A stretch of DNA of 25,513 nucleotides from Candidatus Iainarchaeum sp. (GTDB lineage: Archaea > Micrarchaeota > Micrarchaeia > Anstonellales > Bilamarchaeaceae): assembly GCA_028711485.1 (NCBI GenBank), contig JAQTSF010000002.1, forward strand, positions 1 through 25,513, in the 5' to 3' direction. The first letter of the stretch is position 1. Each line of letters begins with the position of its first letter. The position numbers were made by a program, and so were the translations under genes. Shown here piece by piece: positions 1-7,879 of the stretch. The notes under the pieces are model-generated. The model saw nothing but the letters and a program-made list of their open reading frames with translations. It made no database searches and was not told where the DNA came from.

Positions 1-1
1 T

Positions 2-553
2 GCAAGTTTTTTCTCCGGTCTTCCGAATTTGCTAACACCTTTACAAATATTATTTGTAAATATAATAATGGATGGGCCCCCTGCAATTGCACTTGGATTT
101 GAAAAACCTGCAAAAGAAACAATAAAAGAAAAACCCAGAAAAGGAAAAGAAATATTTTCAAAAAATCTTGCGCTTTCTATATTCTCAACCTCTATTTTCA
201 TGGCTGCGATTTCGTTATTAGTTTTCCTATACTTCTCTTCAAATAATCCTGAAATAGCCGTAACAGCCACATTTGCAACATTCGTAATGCTTCAATTGTT
301 CAATTCCCTTAATTGCAGGTCTGCAAAAGATCATTTTTATTCTTCCCCAAATTCTAATAAATACATTTTCATTACTTTTATCGTACTAACTTTGATACTA
401 TATCTTGCAATTCAAATTCCAGAAATAAATGTTTTATTTGGTGCAAAAGCACTTGATCCTTACATTTGGATAATTGCAATAATTTCAGCATCATCAATAC
501 TAGTTTTTGAAGAATTAAAAAAATTATTTTTTAAACAAGTAATTGTATATTAA
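2..553 (+). CDS. C-terminal part of SPCA/PMR1-like P-type cation ATPase (5' truncated by window edge)
   Basis: The reading frame is already open at base 2, so only the last 183 residues are present; the catalytic phosphorylation and ATP-binding domains lie outside the window. The visible part starts in the M5-M6 region. It has the segment N-I-I-M-D-G-P-P-A, which resembles the M6 ion-binding motif of secretory-pathway Ca2+/Mn2+ ATPases (SPCA/PMR1: N..MDGPPA) more than that of SERCA (TDGLPA). The Asn and Asp of this motif are cation ligands in the family. Four further hydrophobic segments and a short Lys-rich tail follow, matching the family's C-terminal cation-transporter domain. The likely job is P-type export of Ca2+ or Mn2+ across the cytoplasmic membrane. 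Internal TTG or ATG codons are not real starts, because homology continues upstream of them. The class is firm; the ion is inferred. Confidence 0.88.
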   Translation, partial: ASFFSGLPNLLTPLQILFVNIIMDGPPAIALGFEKPAKETIKEKPRKGKEIFSKNLALSIFSTSIFMAAISLLVFLYFSSNNPEIAVTATFATFVMLQLFNSLNCRSAKDHFYSSPNSNKYIFITFIVLTLILYLAIQIPEINVLFGAKALDPYIWIIAIISASSILVFEELKKLFFKQVIVY

Positions 554-554
554 A

Positions 555-577
555 AATATAAAAAAATAAAAAAAAGA
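555..577 (-). terminator. T-rich terminator between convergent genes
   Basis: Read on the minus strand, this stretch is a run of T with a few A, directly after the stop of the minus-strand lipoprotein. Archaeal RNA polymerase terminates on such T-tracts, and FttA acts at U-rich sites. Confidence 0.45.
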
Positions 578-579
578 AA

Positions 580-1278
580 TTAATGTTTAAAGAAAAAACC
601 TACTGATGCAACTCCAAGAGCGCCAAACAATAAAACAACTGCTGGAAGACATGCAAGACCTTCTGATTCTGCCTCAACAACTATCTTTTGTTGTTTGCTC
701 ATAAGGTCATAGATATCAAAAGTTACTTTGTTTGGATTTTTGCTATCTATTGTTCCTCCTTCTGCACTTGTAATTTTCCCAGGCATTTCTATTGTATATG
801 TCCAGGTCATACCATATTGTTTCATACTCAAGGCGCTTTGTGCATTTGTGGAATCGGTTAATTTACCAGCCGGAATTTCTCCGGAGTCATCTCCAATATC
901 CCCAAAATTTGGAAGTTCTTCTACTGTAAGCACATATTTTTTGCTGAGAAGATCCCCAGATGTTTCAAATTCATAAAATGCATCTGCTGCCGCAATATTC
1001 TTACTCATTGTTACAGTATATTTAGTACTATCAACAGAGCATTGAACTTCTTCAGGCACATCATCACACATTTTATTGAAATCATCCATATAATCTGTCG
1101 AGTCATTGAAAGATGAAGACATGGAACTTACATAATCCATATATCCACTAAGATCCATTTTTTGAGTTATTACTGCACTTCCATCAGCATTTTGTTTATG
1201 AGTTGTTTCTATTGCTATACATCCCATAGCAAAAAGCATAAGGAAAACCACAGATATTAAGAATATGTTTTTATACAT
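580..1278 (-). CDS. Exported lipoprotein-like protein with C-terminal membrane anchor, unknown function
   Basis: The 232-residue product begins with a Lys, a hydrophobic stretch and a lipobox-like L-F-A-M-G-C around residues 15-20, so it is probably exported and lipid-modified or cleaved. A Ser/Asp/Met-rich, beta-prone ectodomain follows. The last 25 or so residues form a hydrophobic helix (about 208-229) ending F-F-K-H, suggesting a second anchor. A short ectodomain motif, M-C-D-D-V-P-E-E-V-Q-C, could form a disulfide. I do not recognise the family. The start is supported by GGTGAAAAG just upstream of the ATG and a TATA-like TTTTTAAAG further up. The gene is convergent with the upstream ATPase and divergent from psmB. 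The A-rich plus-strand stretch after its stop reads as a T-tract on its own strand and probably terminates it. Confidence 0.7.
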   Translation of the reverse strand: MYKNIFLISVVFLMLFAMGCIAIETTHKQNADGSAVITQKMDLSGYMDYVSSMSSSFNDSTDYMDDFNKMCDDVPEEVQCSVDSTKYTVTMSKNIAAADAFYEFETSGDLLSKKYVLTVEELPNFGDIGDDSGEIPAGKLTDSTNAQSALSMKQYGMTWTYTIEMPGKITSAEGGTIDSKNPNKVTFDIYDLMSKQQKIVVEAESEGLACLPAVVLLFGALGVASVGFFFKH

Positions 1279-1320
1279 CTTTTCACCAAATTTATACCTC
1301 CATTAGCTTTAAAAAGAGTT

Positions 1321-1332
1321 CTTATATTATAT
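1321..1332 (+). promoter_or_regulatory. TATA box of proteasome beta gene
   Basis: TTATATTATATG lies about 35-45 bases before the GGTG-preceded ATG at 1367. An upstream ATG at 1331 sits inside this TATA box, which argues against it as the translation start. Confidence 0.5.
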
Positions 1333-1366
1333 GAATATTACTCGTTTTACCTCCCAAGGTGTAAAT

Positions 1367-2002
1367 ATGGAAAATATAAATATGCACTCTGATGTTGCAA
1401 AAAAAACTGGCACTACTACTGTTGGTCTTGTATGTAAGGATGGAGTTGTTCTTGGTTCTGATAGAAGGGCAACAATGGGTTATTTAATAGCCAGCAAAGA
1501 TGTAGACAAAATTTTTGAAATAGGCGATGGAATCGCAATGACCGTTGCCGGAAGCGTAGGAGATGCGCAGAAACTTGTAAGATGGATGAAAGCAGAAATT
1601 CAACTATATAAGTTAAAACACGGAAAAGATATAACTGTTGAAGCAACTGCGACATTACTTGCAAATGTTCTCTCTCAATATAAATTCTACCCCTTCTTTG
1701 TCCAGCTTTTGGTTGGAGGCTCAGATAGGGATGGAAATCATGTTTACAGCGTTGATATGCTTGGAGGAGTAACCAAGGAAGATTTTACGAGTACAGGAAG
1801 CGGTTCTCCAATAGCATACGGAGTTCTTGAAGAACTTTATTCAGGTTCAAAATCCACTTATGAGAATGCAAAAGTAGCACTTAAATCAATAAATGCTGCA
1901 ATGAGGAGAGATTCTGCAAGTGGAGAACGAGCAGATATAGTTATTTTAGATAAAAAAGGGTTCAAAAGATTAAAAACAGACGAAATTAGTAAACTTCTAT
2001 AA
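1367..2002 (+). CDS. psmB: Proteasome beta subunit
   Basis: This is the catalytic subunit of the archaeal 20S proteasome (Ntn hydrolase), which degrades unfolded proteins inside the alpha7-beta7-beta7-alpha7 barrel. With the start used here the protein has 211 residues and a 15-residue propeptide ending T-G, cleaved before T16, the N-terminal nucleophile of mature T-T-T-V-G. The family's other catalytic residues are visible: Asp17 in G-S-D-R-R-A-T, Lys33 in V-D-K-I-F, Ser129 in the S-G-S-P loop, and Asp166/Ser169 in R-D-S-A-S-G (mature numbering). The ATG at 1367 is preceded by GGTG at the usual spacing. A longer frame from 1331 would begin within the TATA box. fttA follows in the same direction but has its own TATA box. 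No alpha subunit is in the window. Confidence 0.95.
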   Translation: MENINMHSDVAKKTGTTTVGLVCKDGVVLGSDRRATMGYLIASKDVDKIFEIGDGIAMTVAGSVGDAQKLVRWMKAEIQLYKLKHGKDITVEATATLLANVLSQYKFYPFFVQLLVGGSDRDGNHVYSVDMLGGVTKEDFTSTGSGSPIAYGVLEELYSGSKSTYENAKVALKSINAAMRRDSASGERADIVILDKKGFKRLKTDEISKLL

Positions 2003-2011
2003 ATCTGTTTA

Positions 2012-2024
2012 ATCCCTTTTTTCT
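2012..2024 (+). terminator. T-tract terminator after psmB
   Basis: CCCTTTTTTCT lies 10-20 bases after the psmB stop and before the promoter of the next gene, the expected form of an intrinsic archaeal terminator. Confidence 0.45.
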
Positions 2025-2045
2025 ATAGTTTTTTGCATTATTTTG

Positions 2046-2058
2046 CATATATAAAATA
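2046..2058 (+). promoter_or_regulatory. TATA box of fttA
   Basis: The CATATATAAAATA sequence lies about 25-30 bases before the gene's GGTG ribosome-binding site at 2068, consistent with a short leader. Confidence 0.55.
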
Positions 2059-2078
2059 AAATTACAGGTGTATTAAAA

Positions 2079-3974
2079 ATGAAATATAAAGATGTAGAGA
2101 AAATAGTAAAAGAAATCATGCCATCGGATTGCGGTGTAGTTTCAGTATTGCCAGAAGGTTTGTTCACAGCCATTTATATCAAGGATATAAAGGCATTTTA
2201 TAAAAATGATCAATTAATTAATCAACTCGCAAGTGCATTGAAAAAGAAAGTGGTTGTGAGAGTTGATCAATCCGCACTAAGCAGCGAAGAAGAAGCAAAA
2301 GCCAGAATAGAGTCAATTGTTCCAAAAGAAGCTGAAATAACAAATATTCTATTTAATCAACCTTTTTCAGAAGTTTTTATAGAAGCACTTAAACCAGGTC
2401 TTGTAATCGGTAAATATGGAAGTTTATTGAAAGAAATTGTATTAAACACAGGATGGTCACCAAAAGTTCTTAGAACTCCAACAATTCCTTCATCTACTTT
2501 ACAGGGAATACGGAAAGGAATAATAAAAGGTGCTGATGAAAGAAAAAAATTCCTTACAAACCTTGGAAAGAAAATTTTCCAGGAATCCATAAAAACAGAA
2601 TGGGTGCGGGGAATGGCTCTTGGAGGGTTTAAAGAAGTCGGAAGATCATGTTTTCTTGTTCAAACACAGAGTAGTAATGTACTAATTGATTGCGGAATAC
2701 ATCCTGTGAGTGAGGATCCTAAAAAAGCATATCCCATGCTCAATATGCTGGGTTTTCCGCTGACCTCGATAGATGCGGTAATTATAACACATTCTCATAT
2801 GGATCACATGGGCTTTTTACCATACTTATTTGCTTATGGGTATGATGGCCCGGTTTATTGTACCCCACCAACAAGAGATTTAATGATTATGTTACAGCAG
2901 GATTATCTCAACCTTGCAAATAAAAGTACTACAATGAAAGCACCCTATTCGAAAAAAGACATTCAAACAGAACTTAGCCATATAATAACTGTTGGTTATG
3001 GGGATGTTGTTGATATAACTCCTGAGATAAAAATGACTTTGTATAATGCAGGTCATATTTTAGGAAGCTCGATAGTCCATTTGCATATTGGAGAGGGAAC
3101 ACACAATCTTGTATTTACCGGAGATATGAAATTTGGTTTCACCAAACTTCTTGATCCTGCAAACACAAACTTCAGGAGAATGGAGTCCTTGTTTATAGAA
3201 AGTACTTACGGTGCAAAGGATGATGTAATTAGAAATAGAAAAGAAATGGAATTCAAACTTATTTCAATTATAAAGGAAACTATTGCAAAAGGAGGAAATG
3301 TTCTTATTCCTGTATTTGCTGTGGGAAGAAGCCAGGAAATATTGCTTGTATTGGAGCAATATCTTGCTCACGATCCAGAATTTACTTCACCTGTTTATAT
3401 AGATGGAATGGTTTTGGAGGCATCAGCAATTCATACAGCCTATCCAGAATATTTAAGAGAGGCAGTGCAAAGAAGAATTCTTTCAAACAACAGTCCTTTT
3501 GAATGGGATAAAATAAAGGTAGCTAAAGGCGGAGATAAAGCAGAAATTGTCCAGGGAGAACCAGCAGTATTCATAGCACCTTCAGGTATGCTAAGTGGTG
3601 GGCCATCATTAGAGTATTTCAAACTACTTTCAAATGATGAGAAAAATACAATTATTTTTGTTGGATATCAAAGTCCTATGTCTCTTGGAAGCAAGATTCA
3701 AAGAGGTTCAAAAGAAATTCCTATTCTTGATGATGATGGAAGAATGAAAACCCAAGAAATTAAAATGCGGGTTGAAACAGTTGAAGGTTTTTCCGGGCAC
3801 AGTGACAGATCCCAACTAATGGCGTTTATGAAAAATCTTCATCCCACCCCAAATAGGATAATTACAATGCATGGTGATGATGAAAAAACAGATGATCTTG
3901 CAAGATCATGTTCTCTTATGCTTAAGAAACCTGCTTATGCAATGTCCAATCTTGAGGCAATTAGACTAAGGTAA
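2079..3974 (+). CDS. fttA: KH-domain/beta-CASP ribonuclease, transcription termination factor aCPSF1 (FttA)
   Basis: The 631-residue protein has the full architecture of archaeal CPSF1/FttA. An N-terminal KH-like region covers about residues 1-150, including V-I-G-K-Y-G. A metallo-beta-lactamase domain follows, with the zinc motif H-S-H-M-D-H at 238-243 and G-H-I-L-G-S plus T-G-D-M-K-F downstream. A beta-CASP insert comes next, and a late G-F-S-G-H-S-D motif lies near residue 574. The family is an endonuclease/5'-3' exonuclease that cleaves nascent RNA at U-rich sites and releases RNA polymerase, the archaeal counterpart of eukaryotic CPSF73. Length and motifs are normal and no catalytic residue is missing. 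GGTG precedes the ATG. Next to psmB, it is transcribed in the same direction from its own TATA box. Confidence 0.96.
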   Translation: MKYKDVEKIVKEIMPSDCGVVSVLPEGLFTAIYIKDIKAFYKNDQLINQLASALKKKVVVRVDQSALSSEEEAKARIESIVPKEAEITNILFNQPFSEVFIEALKPGLVIGKYGSLLKEIVLNTGWSPKVLRTPTIPSSTLQGIRKGIIKGADERKKFLTNLGKKIFQESIKTEWVRGMALGGFKEVGRSCFLVQTQSSNVLIDCGIHPVSEDPKKAYPMLNMLGFPLTSIDAVIITHSHMDHMGFLPYLFAYGYDGPVYCTPPTRDLMIMLQQDYLNLANKSTTMKAPYSKKDIQTELSHIITVGYGDVVDITPEIKMTLYNAGHILGSSIVHLHIGEGTHNLVFTGDMKFGFTKLLDPANTNFRRMESLFIESTYGAKDDVIRNRKEMEFKLISIIKETIAKGGNVLIPVFAVGRSQEILLVLEQYLAHDPEFTSPVYIDGMVLEASAIHTAYPEYLREAVQRRILSNNSPFEWDKIKVAKGGDKAEIVQGEPAVFIAPSGMLSGGPSLEYFKLLSNDEKNTIIFVGYQSPMSLGSKIQRGSKEIPILDDDGRMKTQEIKMRVETVEGFSGHSDRSQLMAFMKNLHPTPNRIITMHGDDEKTDDLARSCSLMLKKPAYAMSNLEAIRLR

Positions 3975-3976
3975 AA

Positions 3977-4531
3977 CTATTTTTTATTTTTTAATATTAT
4001 TACTATTCTATTAAGCATCGGGACTAAATAAAATGGAATAACAAACCCAGCGATCGATCCGGTCATTACTCTTAAAATATTGTTACTTTCTCTTAATCCT
4101 ATAAATTGAGTTCCTCCATCCAATCCCATAGGTATTATTGCGAGTATTATCCATAGCGGGTGTGGTGTGTTTATTTCCCTATGCATTCCCAGTGTGAATA
4201 AGAATATCCCTCCTAGAAATGCAAAAAGATAGAATCCAAAATCCCTTGCGCATACAGGAAACTTATAACCTGGTATTCCATTTTTTTCTACAACTATTTG
4301 TTTGCTTGGAGAAAATTCCTCATTTAAGAAACAATTTTCAATGGTCCCTGTCTCAGGAAAGAAACAATACGATCTTGAGGTTACTTGATGACAGAAGTTA
4401 TGATAAATTTCATGAATTTGAGAAAATACTTCATCATTATCATAAAAAACAAAAGGTGCTGTTACTGCAGGGATTGCTATAATCCCCATAATACCCAAAT
4501 ATATCCAATAACCTAAAAAGTCATTTTTCAT
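3977..4531 (-). CDS. DUF2085 family membrane protein
   Basis: The 184-residue membrane protein has about four transmembrane segments. It carries the DUF2085 signatures: C-H-Q near residue 45 followed by R-S-Y-C, then P-V-C-A-R-D-F-G-F-Y, P-M-G-L-D-G-G-T-Q and G-L-R-E-S-N-N-x-L-R-x-x-T-G. The conserved Cys, His and Asp residues suggest a redox, metal or lipid role, but the biochemical function is not known to me. The ATG at 4531 is preferred over an in-frame TTG three codons upstream. It overlaps the end of the PRTase gene by 11 bases, so it is the last gene of the prs-hxlB-PRTase operon. It converges on fttA with a two-base gap. Confidence 0.8.
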   Translation of the reverse strand: MKNDFLGYWIYLGIMGIIAIPAVTAPFVFYDNDEVFSQIHEIYHNFCHQVTSRSYCFFPETGTIENCFLNEEFSPSKQIVVEKNGIPGYKFPVCARDFGFYLFAFLGGIFLFTLGMHREINTPHPLWIILAIIPMGLDGGTQFIGLRESNNILRVMTGSIAGFVIPFYLVPMLNRIVIILKNKK

Positions 4532-5003
4532 TTTTTCCAATCTCTTTTTTAGTTTCCTCTTTTTCCCAAGGGTAAATTATCCATGCCTCTGTTTCTTCAT
4601 AGAAGTAATCTGGTTTGAAAATTGATTTTGGTTTATAGTGTATTGCAACTGTTCTTATTTCTGAAGGATTCTTTTCTTTTAAATATTCAACAGCTTTTTT
4701 CATACTATATCCGCTATCCGAAACGTCATCCACAAGAAGTATTCTTTTATTTTTCACATCACAAGAAATAGTTTGGGATATGATGGGTTCTTTTTTTGTT
4801 TTTTCTATTCCTGAATAAAATTCTACCCTCATAGATGCTACATTTCTATTATGAAGTAAATCTGAAAATATCCTTGCAGGCACCATTCCACCGCGTAAAA
4901 TAGAAACTATAATATCTGGTTTAAACTCCTGTTCTATTTTTTTGCTAAGCGCTTTGCACATCTTTTCTATTTCATTCCAGTTTGGTTTTATGAATTTTAC
5001 CAT
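4521..5003 (-). CDS. Purine-type phosphoribosyltransferase (hypoxanthine/xanthine/guanine)
   Basis: The 160-residue cytosolic PRTase has the PRPP-binding loop L-L-V-D-D-V-S-D-S-G at 89-98 and the pyrophosphate loop L-R-G-G-M-V-P-A-R at 36-44. It resembles archaeal/bacterial xanthine-guanine PRTases (Gpt/Hpt-like), which turn purine base plus PRPP into nucleotide. The acidic Glu/Lys tail is variable. An in-frame ATG at 5024 would overlap hxlB. The ATG at 5003 sits five bases after GAGTGA and matches the family N-terminus (M-x-K-F-x-x-x-x-W-x-E), so it is chosen. Encoded just after PRPP synthetase and hxlB, it is probably a direct consumer of the PRPP they supply. The preferred base cannot be told from sequence alone. 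Confidence 0.85.
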   Translation of the reverse strand: MVKFIKPNWNEIEKMCKALSKKIEQEFKPDIIVSILRGGMVPARIFSDLLHNRNVASMRVEFYSGIEKTKKEPIISQTISCDVKNKRILLVDDVSDSGYSMKKAVEYLKEKNPSEIRTVAIHYKPKSIFKPDYFYEETEAWIIYPWEKEETKKEIGKNEK

Positions 5004-5007
5004 TTTT

Positions 5008-5592
5008 TCACTCAAGATTAGCATGCCTTTTTTTCATTTCCTGTTCGCTTTTATTATTTATCTTCATAAGCTCTATTATTATTGCATCCAAAAATATCAT
5101 GGAAGTAAGTTCAAATATCGTTCCTAAGGGAGCAATTTTTCTATCCTCACCCATAACCTGTCTTATCACATGATCTGCATATTTATTTTTGGGAAAGGTT
5201 CCTTCAAGTTCAATTACCACATCTGATAATTTTCCTATCTCAGAATTTCTATTATATGTAATTAATGCAACCTTTGCTTTTCTGCTCCTAGCGGCTTTAA
5301 CGATTTCCAATATGCCCTTTGTTTCTCCACTCCCTGATATTGCGATTAATAAATCATTTTTTTCTATAGAGGGAGTTGTTGTTTCACCAACAACATACAC
5401 CAAAATCCCAAGATGCATTAGTCTCATTGCAAAAGCTTTTCCTGCAAGACCGCTTCTACCCGCTCCAGTAACAAATATCTTCCTAGATTTTAATATCACA
5501 TTCATTAATTTTTTAGAATCTTTTCCGTCTATTCTTTCCCCACACTTTCTAATTTCATTTATTATATTATTCATATTATTGCGTATTTCCAT
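5008..5592 (-). CDS. hxlB: 6-phospho-3-hexuloisomerase
   Basis: The 194-residue SIS-domain isomerase interconverts fructose 6-phosphate and D-arabino-3-hexulose 6-phosphate. In archaea lacking an oxidative pentose phosphate pathway, this reversed ribulose monophosphate route makes ribulose 5-phosphate. Visible motifs are G-A-G-R-S-G (43-48), the family-typical H-L-G...V-Y-V-V-G-E-T-T-T-P (60-74), S-G-S-G-E-T (86-91) and A-P-L-G-T-x-F-E toward the C-terminus. The partner hexulose-phosphate synthase (hxlA) is not in the window and is not fused. The start is supported by GGTG, which overlaps the TAG stop of prs (TAGGTGCAATTATG), suggesting translational coupling. Placement between prs and a PRTase supports a ribose-phosphate/PRPP supply role. 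Confidence 0.93.
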   Translation of the reverse strand: MEIRNNMNNIINEIRKCGERIDGKDSKKLMNVILKSRKIFVTGAGRSGLAGKAFAMRLMHLGILVYVVGETTTPSIEKNDLLIAISGSGETKGILEIVKAARSRKAKVALITYNRNSEIGKLSDVVIELEGTFPKNKYADHVIRQVMGEDRKIAPLGTIFELTSMIFLDAIIIELMKINNKSEQEMKKRHANLE

Positions 5593-5600
5593 AATTGCAC

Positions 5601-6431
5601 CTATTCCATGAAATTTACTTTTGAAGCTTTATTAGGGATAGTATTTGAAACAAACAAATAATCGCTTTTTTCACTCAATTTTTTATAAGATTCTTTCAAA
5701 AAAAATCCATGCGTTGCGCAACATGCAATTTTTTCTGCACCTGCTTCTCTTAATTTTTCAATTCCTTTAAGCATTGTTCCTCCTCCTGCAATCATATCAT
5801 CTATAATCAACACATTTTTTTCTTTTAGTTCAAAATCAATATTCATTTCGCTTATTTCCCTTCTTGCTTCTTTTCCATCAGCATATTGTCCCCTTGTCTT
5901 TTTCATGCTGTTTCCTTTGTTCCCAACCATATATTTCGATCCTAAATCTGGAGAAACCACCTGGAATTTCTTATTTTTGAATATATTCTCTTTTGCATAT
6001 TCAATTAATTTTCCACTTAATGTTCTATTTTCAATTTCCAATCCCCAATACTTAAACCTCCCCTCTTTTTTTATAAAATGACAGTCATAAGTAATTAATT
6101 TTTTTACTCCCGCCCACAAAAGCATTTCGCATATATATTTTGAACTTAACACCTCTCCATTTTCCCATATCTTATCCTGTCTTGAATATGAAAGATACGG
6201 GGCAATAAGCGTTATTTTTTTACTTTTTTCAGAAATTCCTCTAAGCATCAGAATTGCCTGTATAAGTGAGTTATCTGGTTCTGGATACAATCTATGGTAT
6301 ACTACAATTTCTTCTCCAATTTTTTCTGGGAGTTTTATATAATTTTCTCCATCTGGAAAATGTTTTATTTCTATATTCGGTTCCATTAAATCTGAAAAAT
6401 TAAGACTGACTAATTTTGTAATGCCATCCAT
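5601..6431 (-). CDS. prs: Ribose-phosphate pyrophosphokinase (PRPP synthetase)
   Basis: The 276-residue enzyme transfers pyrophosphate from ATP to ribose 5-phosphate, forming PRPP for nucleotide synthesis. Recognised motifs are F-P-D-G-E near the N-terminus, the catalytic-loop region P-Y-L-S-Y-S-R-Q-D-K, D-C-H, and the ribose-5-phosphate loop I-D-D-M-I-A-G-G-G-T-M at about 208-219. It is shorter than bacterial Prs (about 315 residues) and similar to compact archaeal enzymes. A TATA-like TTTAAAAATTTT lies about 15-25 bases upstream of the ATG, so the mRNA may be leaderless. It is the first gene of an operon with hxlB, the purine PRTase and a DUF2085 membrane protein. Confidence 0.94.
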   Translation of the reverse strand: MDGITKLVSLNFSDLMEPNIEIKHFPDGENYIKLPEKIGEEIVVYHRLYPEPDNSLIQAILMLRGISEKSKKITLIAPYLSYSRQDKIWENGEVLSSKYICEMLLWAGVKKLITYDCHFIKKEGRFKYWGLEIENRTLSGKLIEYAKENIFKNKKFQVVSPDLGSKYMVGNKGNSMKKTRGQYADGKEARREISEMNIDFELKEKNVLIIDDMIAGGGTMLKGIEKLREAGAEKIACCATHGFFLKESYKKLSEKSDYLFVSNTIPNKASKVNFME

Positions 6432-6475
6432 AATATTATGAAGTAGTTAAAATTTTTAAACTCTATCCCATTGCT

Positions 6476-6919
6476 TTAAACCAATTCATGAGCCGGAAAT
6501 AATCTCTCACAAAATATACACTTATACTTATCATCATGCCTTTTTTCAAATTTAGTGTAAAAATCTCCAGCATTTTTTTCATTAGTCATGCAATTCGGAT
6601 TTGGACATTTTGCAATTTTCTCAAGAATTTCAGGCAACTGAACCTTATGTTTTACTTCAACTTTTGAATCCTTGATTATATTTATAGTTGCATTAGGTGA
6701 AACCAGAGCAACCTTGTTTGCTAAGTCATCTTTTACATATATGCCTGCAATCTTGACAATATCTTTCTTGCCCTTCTTTTTACTATAAACATTCATTACA
6801 AGTGCTACAAGGTGGTCGTATTCTTCACCTATTCCAAGAAGATCTAATACTTTTTTTCCTTTTCCAGCTTTTATATGATCTATTACTGTTCCGTTTTCAA
6901 TCATTTCAACCTTTAACAT
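6476..6919 (-). CDS. pyrI: Aspartate carbamoyltransferase regulatory chain
   Basis: The 147-residue protein is the allosteric, zinc-binding chain that assembles with PyrB trimers and senses nucleotides. The N-terminal nucleotide-binding region includes G-T-V-I-D-H-I-x-A-G-K-G; the C-terminal zinc knuckle has C-P-N-P-N-C and Y-K-C-I-F-C. An in-frame GTG at 6928 would give three more residues. That GTG is itself part of the AGGTGACTGTTATG ribosome-binding site, so the ATG at 6919 is chosen. The pyrB stop TGA lies inside the same GGTGA element, indicating coupled translation of the two subunits. Confidence 0.95.
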   Translation of the reverse strand: MLKVEMIENGTVIDHIKAGKGKKVLDLLGIGEEYDHLVALVMNVYSKKKGKKDIVKIAGIYVKDDLANKVALVSPNATINIIKDSKVEVKHKVQLPEILEKIAKCPNPNCMTNEKNAGDFYTKFEKRHDDKYKCIFCERLFPAHELV

Positions 6920-6924
6920 AACAG

Positions 6925-7818
6925 TCACCTATGTTTCAAAACATAATCCAAAACAGCCATTCTTGTAGGCACTCCGTTTTTCGATTGCTCAAAATATTTT
7001 GCATATGGTGTATGGTCTATCTCTAAATCAACTTCACCAACTTTAGGTAGAGGGTGCATTATTGCAAGATCATCTTTTGCTCCCTTCAAATTCTCCATTC
7101 CTATTGCAAATTTTTTCTGCACGCTCATTGCTTCATATGGATCTGCAAACCTTTCTTTTTGTATTCTGCAAGCATATAATATATCCACACCTTCAACATC
7201 CATTTTGTCATTCTCTTCTATTTCAGCATTAAATTTTTCCTTAACTTCTCTTACAAGTTCTGGATCCATTTCAAGGCCTCTTGGAGATGTTAATTTTACT
7301 TTTGCTCCAAACATCGCAAGCATATACATTAGTGATTGCATTGTTCTTGCATGCTTTAAATCCCCAACCAGATTAAAATTAAGTCCTTTTATTTTTCCTT
7401 TTAATTTTTTTATTGTGTACAAATCTAAAAGTGCCTGAGTCGGATGTTGATTTCCTCCATCTCCTCCATTTACAACAGGAGCTTCAGCAATCATGGAAGC
7501 AAGTTTTGCAGAACCTTCCTTAGGATGCCGCATAACTATTATATCAACATACCCGTCAATATTTTTTATTGTGTCTGTGAAACTTTCTCCTTTTTTCAAA
7601 GAACTCCATTCTCCGAAAAAATCGATATATCTCATTCCTAATCTTGAAGCCGCAGTTTGAAAAGATAATTTTGTTCTTGTTGATGGTTCAAAAAAAAGAG
7701 TTGCTACAACTTTACCTGAACTTTGGGTTTCGCCAATTTTCTTCTCCATTTTTTCTGCGGAAGATAAAATTTCTTCAACTTGTTCTTTAGAAAAATCTCT
7801 GACTGAGATTATATCCAT
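6925..7818 (-). CDS. pyrB: Aspartate carbamoyltransferase catalytic chain
   Basis: The 297-residue enzyme condenses carbamoyl phosphate with L-aspartate, the first committed step of pyrimidine synthesis. Family motifs are intact: F-E-P-S-T-R-T (43-49) for carbamoyl phosphate, S-L-K-K-G-E-S (73-79) for the neighbouring-subunit loop, H-P-T-Q (125-128) and H-P-L-P-K-V-x-E near 255, part of the aspartate site. Length is normal for prokaryotic PyrB. Translation starts after GGTGGGCAT. The TATA-like elements upstream lie in a short divergent promoter region shared with the dTMP-kinase-like gene. pyrI follows immediately, giving a pyrBI operon as in many archaea and enterobacteria. Confidence 0.97.
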   Translation of the reverse strand: MDIISVRDFSKEQVEEILSSAEKMEKKIGETQSSGKVVATLFFEPSTRTKLSFQTAASRLGMRYIDFFGEWSSLKKGESFTDTIKNIDGYVDIIVMRHPKEGSAKLASMIAEAPVVNGGDGGNQHPTQALLDLYTIKKLKGKIKGLNFNLVGDLKHARTMQSLMYMLAMFGAKVKLTSPRGLEMDPELVREVKEKFNAEIEENDKMDVEGVDILYACRIQKERFADPYEAMSVQKKFAIGMENLKGAKDDLAIMHPLPKVGEVDLEIDHTPYAKYFEQSKNGVPTRMAVLDYVLKHR

Positions 7819-7879
7819 ATGCCCACCTTTTATTTGTATAAATCGTAGAATTTAAAAATTGATTGAGCTCTTTATTCCT

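Noticed and set aside
6920..6928. GTG start for pyrI at 6928
   Set aside because: That GTG is part of the GGTGA ribosome-binding site for the ATG at 6919, and the extra residues are not part of the family.
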